This document shows, piece by piece, positions 10,360 through 18,235 of a stretch of 64,000 nt of DNA. The notes below the pieces were generated by a model, which had not been told where the DNA came from, searched no databases, and saw nothing but the letters and a program-made list of their open reading frames with translations. Both the position numbers and the translations under genes were made by a program. This DNA is from JBFMHP01 sp964557295 (GTDB lineage Bacteria > Pseudomonadota > Gammaproteobacteria > RBG-16-57-12). Each line of letters begins with the position of its first letter. The first letter of the stretch is position 1. Where the stretch lies: contig CAZKZP010000002.1 of the NCBI GenBank assembly GCA_964557295.1, positions 1-64,000 of the forward strand, read 5' to 3'.

Positions 10360-10836
10360 ATGTATCAAGGACCCTGCCGGCGGCTTGCGGACCGTCGTTA
10401 TCAGTTACAGCCGTTCCATCACTACGGTGTTTTCGGCCGGCGCGCGCGCGGCCGCCGCGCGGAGGATTCAGCCCGCACGGCCGCCTCGATCGATCACTAT
10501 CCCCTGAAGCAGCTGCTGTGCGTCCTGACCATTCTGGCGCTCTGTGTGCTTGATGCCGTCAATACCACCCAATTGCTGGCCCTCGGCGCGCGCGAACTGA
10601 ATCCCTTCATGGATGTACTGATTCAGCATGATCTCCGATGGTTTGTCTTGGCCAAGGTCGCGCTGACCGGGTTGTGTCTGGTAGTTCTGGTGGCCTATCG
10701 GCACACGCGCTGGTTCGGCTTGCGCACTCAAACTTTGCTGGTGCTGGCCCTGGCGGTGTATTCGATGCTGATCGCTTACCAGTTCGGACTCTTTCCCGAG
10801 AGTTATCCCTATACCTTGCATCCGATACCGGGTTGA
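10360..10836 (+). CDS. DUF5658-like membrane protein
   Basis: A 158-residue protein: a basic N-terminal tail of about 45 residues, then three or four membrane helices. The segment VLDAVNTTQLLALGARELNP resembles the conserved part of DUF5658 proteins. GAGG five bases before ATG 10360 favours this start over the in-frame ATG at 10342. The function is unknown. A rho-independent terminator follows 27 bases after the stop. Confidence 0.65.
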   Translation: MYQGPCRRLADRRYQLQPFHHYGVFGRRARGRRAEDSARTAASIDHYPLKQLLCVLTILALCVLDAVNTTQLLALGARELNPFMDVLIQHDLRWFVLAKVALTGLCLVVLVAYRHTRWFGLRTQTLLVLALAVYSMLIAYQFGLFPESYPYTLHPIPG

Positions 10837-10863
10837 TGTGTCAGCCTTATCTCAGGGGGGGTT

Positions 10864-10888
10864 GCCGGCCAATGGCCGGCTTTTTTTT
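10864..10888 (+). terminator. Rho-independent terminator
   Basis: A perfect 7-bp stem GCCGGCC/GGCCGGC with a three-base loop is followed directly by eight T. It ends transcription of the DUF5658-like gene. Confidence 0.85.
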
Positions 10889-10907
10889 GGGGAGCTGAAA
10901 ATAAAAA

Positions 10908-10959
10908 CGGCAAACCCGGGGGTTGGGTTTGCCGAACGGTGAAACTGCACACCGTTTTT
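10908..10959 (+). terminator. Tandem hairpins, the second with a T-tract
   Basis: A perfect 10-bp stem (10908-10917 with 10925-10934, 7-base loop) is followed at once by a 7-bp stem (10935-10941 with 10950-10956) ending in five T. With the terminator at 10864 this makes three hairpins between convergent genes; they may serve both strands. Confidence 0.6.
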
Positions 10960-11038
10960 GGGGGGAGCGGTGTCGTTGTGTGGAATAAGTATGCACCGCC
11001 TTGCGAGAAAATGCAAATAATTCTCATTTGCGAATTTA

Positions 11039-11257
11039 TCAGTAATGCGGCGGCGGGGTCTCTTCGCTCTGCGGCGCGATATTGGAAGGGGCGATCGAGC
11101 GCACCTGGCCGGCGAGTGCCTGGAGCTGGCGGGTGAGCAGATCGATCTGATCCTGCTGGCGCGTGACGATGTCGTTGAGCTGCTGGAGGCTGTCTTCCTG
11201 AAAGGCGACCCGGGTCTCCAGTTCGACGATGCGGTCTTCCATTGTGAGCTCCTTCAT
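11039..11257 (-). CDS. slyX: SlyX family protein
   Basis: A 72-residue coiled-coil protein. The length equals E. coli SlyX, and the C-terminal PSNIAPQSEETPPPHY is almost identical to the E. coli tail. The start at 11257 gives a four-base ATGA overlap with the rlmKL stop, which fits translational coupling and aligns with the E. coli N-terminus; the longer frame from 11275 is unlikely. The function is unknown: E. coli slyX lies next to slyD but has no assigned role. Confidence 0.9.
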   Translation of the reverse strand: MKELTMEDRIVELETRVAFQEDSLQQLNDIVTRQQDQIDLLTRQLQALAGQVRSIAPSNIAPQSEETPPPHY

Positions 11258-13395
11258 CGCGTGATCTTCCAGCAATTATGGATGCGTGGATTGCGGGCGA
11301 AATCCTCCGGGAGGGTCTGGCGCGTGATGTCTTCGATGCGCAGATCGGTCAGCGCCGCGGCATCCAGCTTGAACTTGCGGCAGTTGTTGGAAAAGATCAG
11401 CACGCCATCGGGGGCGAGTAGCTTCACCGTCGCGCGCAGCAATTCCACGTGGTCCCGCTGCACGTCGAATTCCTGCGCCATGCGCTTGGAGTTGGAGAAG
11501 GTGGGCGGATCGAGAAAGATCAGGTCGAAGCGCAGATAGGGGTTGTCCGCCGCCTCGACGATCCAGTCCAGGCAGTTGGCCTGGATGAAGCGGTGCTGTT
11601 CGCCCGTGAGGCCATTCAAGGCGAGATTGCGCCGCGCCCAGTCCAGATAGGTGTTCGACATATCCACCGTGGTCGTGCTGCGCGCCCCGCCCAGCGCCGC
11701 GTGCACCGTGGCGACGCCGGTGTAGGCGAACAGATTCAGAAAACGCCGGTCGCGCGCCATCTCGCCTAGCATCGCGCGGGTGAGGCGATGGTCGAGGAAC
11801 AGGCCGGTGTCGAGATAATCGCTGAAGTTGACCCAGCACCGGGCGCGGCCGTCGGCGACAATGTGAAACTCTTCTTTCTGGTCGAATTTTTCATACTGCG
11901 CCGCGCCCTTCTGGCGGCGGCGTTGCTTGAGGAACAGGTTGCCTGAGTCCAGCTCCAGCGCCTGGCAGATCGCCGGGAGCGATTCCTGCAACCGCTGCGC
12001 GGCCTTGGCGGGATCGACGCTCGCCGGGGCCTGATATTCCTGCACATGCGCCCAGCGCTCCTCGCCTTGATACAGATCGACGGCCAGGGCGTATTCCGGC
12101 AGATCGGCATCGTAGACGCGGTAACAACTCACGTCCTCGCGTTTGGCCCACTTGGCCAGATGCTTGAGATTCTTCTGCACCCGGTTGGCCAGCATCTCTG
12201 CGCCGGGACTCAGGCTAGCGGATTCAAGCGAGGCGGATGTCGCGCGTGGCGGATAGACGAACAGCTTGCACTCCAGCGCGCCGTTGAAGAGGGTGTGCGG
12301 CGGCGCGCCATACAGGCCGCTGTCCGCCATCAGGGCAGGATTGCCGGTGAAGATCGCTGCCGGCCAGGCGGAAAACGGCTGCTGGAGCAGGCCGCCGAGC
12401 TGGCGGTAGAGCAGGCGCAGGTCCGCCGCCTGCCCCAGGCGTTCGCCGTAGGGCGGATTGGTGACGAACAGCCCCGGCGCAAGCCCATCGGGACGGGCGG
12501 ACTGCATCGTGGCCTGCGTGACGGTGATGCGCTCGCCCAGCCCAGCGTGCGCGATGTTTGCGCGCGCGATGGCGATGGCCTGTGCGTTCATGTCGCAGCC
12601 GCGGATCGGCGGGATGCGCGCAACACCCTCCGCGCGGCGCGCCTCGGCCTCCGCGCGCAGCCGCCCCCACAAGGCAGAATCATGTTGCTGCCAGGCGTTG
12701 AAGCCGAAGTGCTCGCGCAGCAGTCCCGGCGCGCTGTCCCCCGCGATCAGCGCGCCTTCGATCAGCAGCGTGGCGGAGCCGCACATCGGATCGAACAGCG
12801 CGCCGCCTGCCTGGGCGATCGCCGGCCAGCCGGCGAGGTGCAGGATGGCCGCGGCGAGATTCTCCTTCAGCGGCGCCGCGCCGCCTTCGCTGCGATAGCC
12901 GCGCCGGTGCAGGCTCTCGCCGGAGAGATCCAAGCTCAGCGTGGCCTGATTCTTCAGCAGATAGACATTGAGCCGGATGTCGGGCCGCTCCGTGTCGATG
13001 GAGGAGCGCGCGCCGGTCTGCTCGCGCTGCTGATCGACGATGGCGTCCTTGACCTTGAGCGCGCCGAACTGGCTGTGCGAGATGCGCGAACGCGCGGTGT
13101 TGAAGTCGATCGCTAGGGTCTGTTCCGGGGTGAAGTGCGTGCGCCAGTCGATGGCCTGGATGTGCTCGTAGAGCTGCTCCGGCGTCTTGGCCTCGAAGAG
13201 GGCGAGCGGCAGAAACACGCGATTGGCCAGGCGCGACCACAGGCAGACGCGGTAGGCGGTTTCGAGCGTGCCGGAGAAGGCCACGCCGCGGCGCTGCGGC
13301 TGGATGTCCTGCGCGCCCAGGCCGCGCAATTCCTCGGCCAGGAGCGGTTCGAGATTCGTGGCGGTGGCGGCGAAGAAAGTGAGTGGGTCGGTCAT
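11254..13395 (-). CDS. rlmL: 23S rRNA methyltransferase RlmKL
   Basis: A 713-residue fused enzyme. The N-terminal half has a THUMP domain and an RlmL-type methyltransferase (SAM motif FDPMCGSATLLIE and catalytic TNPPYGERL) for m2G2445. The C-terminal half is RlmK-type (NLFAYTGVATVHAA and LDPPTFSNSK) for m7G2069. Length is close to the 702 residues of E. coli RlmKL. It modifies 23S rRNA during 50S assembly and is coupled to slyX by a 4-bp overlap. Confidence 0.96.
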   Translation of the reverse strand: MTDPLTFFAATATNLEPLLAEELRGLGAQDIQPQRRGVAFSGTLETAYRVCLWSRLANRVFLPLALFEAKTPEQLYEHIQAIDWRTHFTPEQTLAIDFNTARSRISHSQFGALKVKDAIVDQQREQTGARSSIDTERPDIRLNVYLLKNQATLSLDLSGESLHRRGYRSEGGAAPLKENLAAAILHLAGWPAIAQAGGALFDPMCGSATLLIEGALIAGDSAPGLLREHFGFNAWQQHDSALWGRLRAEAEARRAEGVARIPPIRGCDMNAQAIAIARANIAHAGLGERITVTQATMQSARPDGLAPGLFVTNPPYGERLGQAADLRLLYRQLGGLLQQPFSAWPAAIFTGNPALMADSGLYGAPPHTLFNGALECKLFVYPPRATSASLESASLSPGAEMLANRVQKNLKHLAKWAKREDVSCYRVYDADLPEYALAVDLYQGEERWAHVQEYQAPASVDPAKAAQRLQESLPAICQALELDSGNLFLKQRRRQKGAAQYEKFDQKEEFHIVADGRARCWVNFSDYLDTGLFLDHRLTRAMLGEMARDRRFLNLFAYTGVATVHAALGGARSTTTVDMSNTYLDWARRNLALNGLTGEQHRFIQANCLDWIVEAADNPYLRFDLIFLDPPTFSNSKRMAQEFDVQRDHVELLRATVKLLAPDGVLIFSNNCRKFKLDAAALTDLRIEDITRQTLPEDFARNPRIHNCWKITR

Positions 13396-13445
13396 GCGGT
13401 CAGCGCTCGGTAAAGAGCGGCAATCTTACCACAAACCCCGCGCCC

Positions 13446-14300
13446 TCATTCGTCCGACCACGTGCGGCGGTTGATCACATAGCCCGTGATCTTGCCCTTG
13501 AAGGGGATGAGCAGCATGCCGTCGAGGCGGTCGCACACCTTGGGATCGCGGATGCTGCTGATGCCGATGGTCATGCCGTCGTGACCGGCGCGCGGCTGGG
13601 CGCGGTAGGTGCCGAACAGGCGGTCCCACCAGGGCAGATTGAAGCCGAAGTTGCAGTTGCTCTCGTCCTCCTCGATGGAGTGATGCACGCGGTGCATGTC
13701 GGGCGTGACGACGAACCGCCGCAGGAGGCGATCGAGCTGGAGCGGCAGCCGCGCATTGGCGTGATTGAACATCGCCGTGGCGTTGAGCAGGATCTCGAAG
13801 ATCACGACCGCCACCACCGGCGGGCCGAGCACGCTGATGGTGGCGAATTTGATCAGCATCGACAGGAGGATTTCGATGGGGTGGAAGCGCGCGCCGGTGG
13901 TGACATCGTAATCGAGATCGGCGTGATGCACGCGATGCAGCCGCCAGAGCGCCGGCACGGCGTGGAACATCACGTGTTGCAGATAGATGATGAAATCGAG
14001 TGCCACCACGCTGAGGATGACCGCGAGCGGAAACGGCAGCGCGAAATGATTGAACAGCCCCCAGCCGTGTGCCGTCGCGAACACCGCCATGCCCACGGCC
14101 GCGGCCGGGAAGATCAGTCGCACCAGTGCGGTGTTGAGAAACACCAGGCCGAGGTTGTTGGCCCAGCGCAGCGGCTTGGAGACCGTCAGCGGCCGGCGCG
14201 GGGCGACGACTTCCCACAACCCCATCACGGCCAGTATGCCGAGAAAAAATCCCAGGCGCAGCGGCGCCTCGTGCGCGAGTATCCAGTTTGAAAAATCCAC
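13446..14300 (-). CDS. Sterol desaturase / fatty acid hydroxylase family protein
   Basis: A 284-residue membrane protein with several helices and the di-iron histidine clusters of the family: QHVMFH, HRVHHAD and the later HRVHHS. Members hydroxylate or desaturate lipids; the substrate here is unknown. The start is taken at GTG 14300, just before the first hydrophobic segment; upstream sequence in frame (to 14453) is arginine/proline-rich and overlaps the kinase gene, so it looks non-coding. The C-terminal part carries a motif DGMLLIPFKGKITGY common in bacterial homologues. Confidence 0.85.
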   Translation of the reverse strand: MDFSNWILAHEAPLRLGFFLGILAVMGLWEVVAPRRPLTVSKPLRWANNLGLVFLNTALVRLIFPAAAVGMAVFATAHGWGLFNHFALPFPLAVILSVVALDFIIYLQHVMFHAVPALWRLHRVHHADLDYDVTTGARFHPIEILLSMLIKFATISVLGPPVVAVVIFEILLNATAMFNHANARLPLQLDRLLRRFVVTPDMHRVHHSIEEDESNCNFGFNLPWWDRLFGTYRAQPRAGHDGMTIGISSIRDPKVCDRLDGMLLIPFKGKITGYVINRRTWSDE

Positions 14301-14358
14301 GGTGTTCGATCCCAAAAAATGTGCGGCGGTGCATCTACTATACACCCGCGACGCGGCG

Positions 14359-16467
14359 TTAGGGTGTCTGGGCGGTGAGCGGGCGGGTGGCCGCCGCAGC
14401 GGCGGGCAAGGGAATCGCGGCGACGATGGTGACGCCCTGATTGGGCAGCGCACGGATCTCCAGTTCGCCGCCGAGGGCGGCCACCCGTTCGCGCATGCTG
14501 GTCAGACCGAAGCCGTGCTGGCGCGCGCCGGGATCGAAGCCCACGCCGTTGTCGGTGATGATGACGCACAGGCGGTTGTGCGGGTCGCCGCTGCGGCGGC
14601 AATGCCGGAGTGCGATCGAAACCTGATTGGCCCGGGAATGTTTGGCGATATTGGTCAACGCCTCTTGAATGATGCGGTAGAGCGCGATGTTGATGGTCTC
14701 GCCCAGATCGCCCACGGTGGTGTCACAGGTGAATTTGCAGTGGATGTCGGGATATTGCCGCGACCAGGTGTCGATGTGCTCCTGAATGCTGGAGAGCAGG
14801 CCGAGTTCATCCAGGGCGGCGGGCCGCAGGCGCAACACCATGCCGCGGGTTTCGCCCTGGATGTGGCGCGCGCTCGCGCTGATGATCTCGGCGTAGCTGT
14901 GGATCTTGTCGATCTGGCCGGCCGGCAGATTGGCGATGGCCTGGGCGTGCAGGTTGATCGCGGCGATGTATTGACTCAATTCATCGTGCAGCTCGTGCGC
15001 GAGGTGCTGGCGCTCTTCCTCCTGCACGGTATAGAGGCGCTGGGTCAGGCGGCGGTTTTGCTCCAGCAGCGATTGGGTGCGTTCCTCCACGGCCTTGCGC
15101 TCCGTGATGTCGGTGGAGATGCCGCAGAGGGCGTAAGGAATGCCGGCGCTGTCGAGCAACGGAAACTTGGTGGAAAGATAGGTATGCATGCCGCCGCGCT
15201 GCTGGGCGCGTTCTTCGAAGGTGATCGGCCTGAGCTGCTCCAGCACTTGGCGGTCATTGCGGGCGTACGGGTCCGCCAGCTCTTTCGGGAAAAGCTCATG
15301 CACGGTCTTGCCGATGAGGCGCTGGCGGTTGATGTCGAAGATCTCTTCGAAATGCCGGTTGATCAGGGTAAAGCGCAGGTCGAGGTCTTTGACATAGATG
15401 ATCGCCGTGGAGTGATCGAGTATCGCCTGTAGCCGCGCCTCGCTTTCCTTGAGCGAGGCCTCGATCTGCTTGCGGCGCGCGATGTCCGCTTGCAGCTGGT
15501 TGAACAGCACGTAGTTGGTCAGCGAGTCGGCGATGCGCTCGGCGATGTCCTTGAGCAGCTTCTTCTCGTCTTCGGTCCAAAGGCGCTGATGGCTGCATTG
15601 ATGCATGCCGAGCAGCCAGGGCTCGCCCAGCAGCGGGCGCAGGGCGATCACGATCTGAGTCTTGATGTTGAACTGCCGCAGCGTATCGCCGATCTCATCC
15701 TGTTGGATGAAATCGAACATGACCGGCGCAGCGCTGGCGAGTGCCGCTCGAAAGATCTTGGCGGAAACCGCATCGGTGGGGACCTCCAGGTTCAGGGCAA
15801 AGGCCCCCGGATATTCCGGCACGGCGGCCTCCACCGGCACGTGCCAGGAGGCCGAATCCGGATTGCACGGGTAGAGGAACCAAGCGCGGTCGGCCTTGAA
15901 GATCGCGAGCATCTCCTGCACCACCTTCCGCAGCATCTCCTCGGTGCCGGTGCTGCGCGCGAGCACGCGTGAAATGCGATCGAGATTCTGATAATGCTCG
16001 CGGCTGGCCCGGAGGGCTTGCTCCGCCTCCAGTTGCTGGGTGATGTCGCGGGCCAGCCAGATCACCTTGCGCGCGCCGTGATGCATTCCGGGCAAGGGGG
16101 CGACATGGGCCTCGAATTGGCGGGGGCCGGCGATGACATCGAGCTGATAACGGAAGGTCTGCGGTTTTTGCGTGGCCAGCGTCTGGCGGACAACACGCAA
16201 ACACTCGGCGGTAATCTCCGGCGGCAGGACCTCTGCGATCAGCCGTCCCTTGATATTTTCCGCTTCCCTGTACAGCAAGCGGCTGTCGGGATTGAGCACA
16301 TCGACATAACGGCCCTCCTCGTCGAGGACGAAGGCCAGATCCGGCAAGGCCGCGGCGAACGCCCGCAGCATCTCCTCGCTGGCGTCGGTGTGAGGTGCGG
16401 CCGAGGCGGCGCCGCTGAGTGGTTCCGTGTGTGGATGAGTGTCTGTAGGCATAGTTTTGTTGGGCAT
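14359..16467 (-). CDS. PAS/GAF sensor histidine kinase, HisKA_3 type
   Basis: A 702-residue cytoplasmic kinase with no membrane helix. Order: PAS (about 30-140), GAF-like (about 170-310), PAS with PAC (about 330-450), HisKA_3 dimerisation domain with the phosphoacceptor in HLAHELHDE, and HATPase_c with ITDNGVGFD and GLTSMRERV. This is the NarX/UhpB-like class that phosphorylates LuxR-type regulators; no such regulator lies next to it. It reads in the same direction as the T6SS cassette, 76 bases away. An alternative start is ATG 16452. Confidence 0.88.
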   Translation of the reverse strand: MPNKTMPTDTHPHTEPLSGAASAAPHTDASEEMLRAFAAALPDLAFVLDEEGRYVDVLNPDSRLLYREAENIKGRLIAEVLPPEITAECLRVVRQTLATQKPQTFRYQLDVIAGPRQFEAHVAPLPGMHHGARKVIWLARDITQQLEAEQALRASREHYQNLDRISRVLARSTGTEEMLRKVVQEMLAIFKADRAWFLYPCNPDSASWHVPVEAAVPEYPGAFALNLEVPTDAVSAKIFRAALASAAPVMFDFIQQDEIGDTLRQFNIKTQIVIALRPLLGEPWLLGMHQCSHQRLWTEDEKKLLKDIAERIADSLTNYVLFNQLQADIARRKQIEASLKESEARLQAILDHSTAIIYVKDLDLRFTLINRHFEEIFDINRQRLIGKTVHELFPKELADPYARNDRQVLEQLRPITFEERAQQRGGMHTYLSTKFPLLDSAGIPYALCGISTDITERKAVEERTQSLLEQNRRLTQRLYTVQEEERQHLAHELHDELSQYIAAINLHAQAIANLPAGQIDKIHSYAEIISASARHIQGETRGMVLRLRPAALDELGLLSSIQEHIDTWSRQYPDIHCKFTCDTTVGDLGETINIALYRIIQEALTNIAKHSRANQVSIALRHCRRSGDPHNRLCVIITDNGVGFDPGARQHGFGLTSMRERVAALGGELEIRALPNQGVTIVAAIPLPAAAAATRPLTAQTP

Positions 16468-16543
16468 CGAATACGATCAAACCGGCGATACATGCGGCGG
16501 ATCCTGATGGAGAAGGGGCTGCAATCCATGTTTCGGCAGGCGG

Positions 16544-16924
16544 CTAGCCCATCGTGTTCTTTTTGTTCTGGAACAGCGGATCGCCTAGTCTGCAAACGTT
16601 TCTGCCCTCGAATTTGACGTCGAAAGAGTACATCATGAACTCGCATTCGCCGTTGATTGTGCCGCTCGCCACGCCTTTTTTAGTGCCTGCCTCATCGCCG
16701 GTGCTGTCGGTATAGATTGCGGTTTTTACCATCGGCATCGCGCCGTCTACCTGGACCGTTTTCGGGCCATTGGCAGTGTCTGCTGATTTGCCCATGTTGG
16801 GATAGGGGATGGGCACCACTGGCTTGCCGACTTGGGTTAAACAGACGTCTGGAAATACTATGCTGTTGCCATCGCTGGTTTTATGGGCAATGCCGCGCGA
16901 ATTTACGAAGGTCGTTTGTGTCAT
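16544..16924 (-). CDS. PAAR-like DUF4150 protein (T6SS spike tip)
   Basis: A 126-residue protein of the DUF4150/Tox-PAAR-like family: VFPDVCLTQ, VPIPYPNMGKSADT, then a C-terminal GRNVCRLGDPLFQNKKN. These proteins sharpen the VgrG spike of type VI secretion and carry or recruit an effector. No toxic C-terminal extension is present, so the effector is probably the DUF2235 protein encoded upstream. The start ATG 16924 has GAGG seven bases before it; the longer frame to 16996 lacks support. Confidence 0.85.
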   Translation of the reverse strand: MTQTTFVNSRGIAHKTSDGNSIVFPDVCLTQVGKPVVPIPYPNMGKSADTANGPKTVQVDGAMPMVKTAIYTDSTGDEAGTKKGVASGTINGECEFMMYSFDVKFEGRNVCRLGDPLFQNKKNTMG

Positions 16925-16992
16925 GTCGAGGCCTCGAAATGTCATGTGGATGAAGATTGGCAGGATGCAGCATATCGATCGTGCCTTGGGCG

Positions 16993-17139
16993 TCATGCCG
17001 GTGTTTCAATGCTTAGACTAGCCGCACCGTCGCGTGCCTGCCAGCCGAATTTGAGTTGGGCCACGGGGGTGGCCGCTCCGCCGCCCGTTAGTGTCAGTCA
17101 GCGAGAGGTCCAGCTCAGCCATTGTAGGCGCTTGCCCAT
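16993..17139 (-). pseudogene. Remnant of a second DUF2931-type lipoprotein gene
   Basis: The 49-codon frame from ATG 17139 aligns without gaps to the first 25 residues of the intact lipoprotein next door (both reach a TP after the signal peptide), and then again at QLKFxWQA. Codon 14 is TGA, and the lipobox cysteine at position 20 is glycine. The match ends after about 37 codons and a stop follows at 16993-16995. It is a decayed, truncated duplicate lying between the lipoprotein and DUF4150 genes. Confidence 0.75.
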
Positions 17140-17170
17140 TTCTGTGAGTTGCCGGGAATTCTGACTCGGT

Positions 17171-18235
17171 TCATTCTTTCAGATCCGGAACCCCGTAGGT
17201 TTCCATGCGGGTTTGCTTGAGCTCGATGGCCTCCTTCTCGTTGCGCAGCCAGACGGTGAAGTTCAGTTTTGCCTCGCCTTCCCGCATGATGCGCTCCATG
17301 CGGGTCTCCAGTTGCAGCGTTTGATTTTGGCTGCCCAGTTGCTTAAAGGCGTTGAAGATCTCGGTTTCATCGAAGAAGAGCTTGAACTTCAATCCATTGA
17401 CCTTGGTGCGCGCCCAGATGAAGGCCATATGGCTGGGAACGGCGAGCGGGGTATTGGCATCGGCCGCGGCAGGCGCGGCATAGAGGTAGCCTTTTTCGCC
17501 GTTGTAGTAGTGCACTTGGTAGATCAGATGGTCGCGCACCGTCATGCCGGTGAACACCGGCTGCCAGCGGTAGCGGGTGCGGTAGCTGTCCCACCGGCCG
17601 AGGGGGACGCCGTTTTTGCGCAGGGATGCCAGGGCCTCGGGGGTCAGAGAGCTTTCGATTTCTGAGCGAATAAACTCTTCTCGGGTATACGCAGGATTGT
17701 CAATAATCGAGGTCCATCGGCCTTCCTCTTTTTGCGCATGGCCGAAAAAGACCTCGGTGGTCCGGTCGATACCCCGCAGCCACACCGCCACCGCGCCGCC
17801 GGGGGCCACGCCCACCACGATCTCGTCATAGGTAACATGGCCAGGTTCATTCGGGCTGTAATACCCCTCCTTGAAACGCTGGACGATCGTGTCGTAGGGC
17901 AGGTCGAAGCGGCCGCCGTAGAACTGATTTTCGGTGTAGGAGAAAAAACTGATGCCCAGGCGGTGGGGCAGGGGTTTGAGCTCGGGGCCGACGATGTGGG
18001 AGGAGCCTCCCTCGCCCCAGCCGTGAGCAATGGTGCTTTTGTCGGGGACATACAGCGATCCGCCCTCGGGGTAGAACAGGTGGCCGGCCACAATCTCCAT
18101 AGGATAGTTTCGCGGCGCGCTGTCGGTGGCCTGCCAGTCAAATTTGAGTTGGGTCATGGGTGTGGTTGCTCCGCATGCGGTGAGTGAAAGAAATGCCAGG
18201 GGCCAGAGGGCCCAGTGAACGAATCTAGCCATCAT
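17171..18235 (-). CDS. DUF2931 lipoprotein, probable T6SS immunity protein
   Basis: A 354-residue lipoprotein: signal peptide with lipobox LTAC (cysteine at residue 20), then the DUF2931 pattern LKFDWQATDSAPRNYPMEI, GWGEGGSSHIVGPELKPLP and FFSYTENQFYGGRFDLPYD. DUF2931 lipoproteins are commonly found next to T6SS lipase-type effectors and some act as periplasmic immunity proteins; that role is inferred here. It overlaps the DUF2235 gene by 11 bases. Confidence 0.8.
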   Translation of the reverse strand: MMARFVHWALWPLAFLSLTACGATTPMTQLKFDWQATDSAPRNYPMEIVAGHLFYPEGGSLYVPDKSTIAHGWGEGGSSHIVGPELKPLPHRLGISFFSYTENQFYGGRFDLPYDTIVQRFKEGYYSPNEPGHVTYDEIVVGVAPGGAVAVWLRGIDRTTEVFFGHAQKEEGRWTSIIDNPAYTREEFIRSEIESSLTPEALASLRKNGVPLGRWDSYRTRYRWQPVFTGMTVRDHLIYQVHYYNGEKGYLYAAPAAADANTPLAVPSHMAFIWARTKVNGLKFKLFFDETEIFNAFKQLGSQNQTLQLETRMERIMREGEAKLNFTVWLRNEKEAIELKQTRMETYGVPDLKE

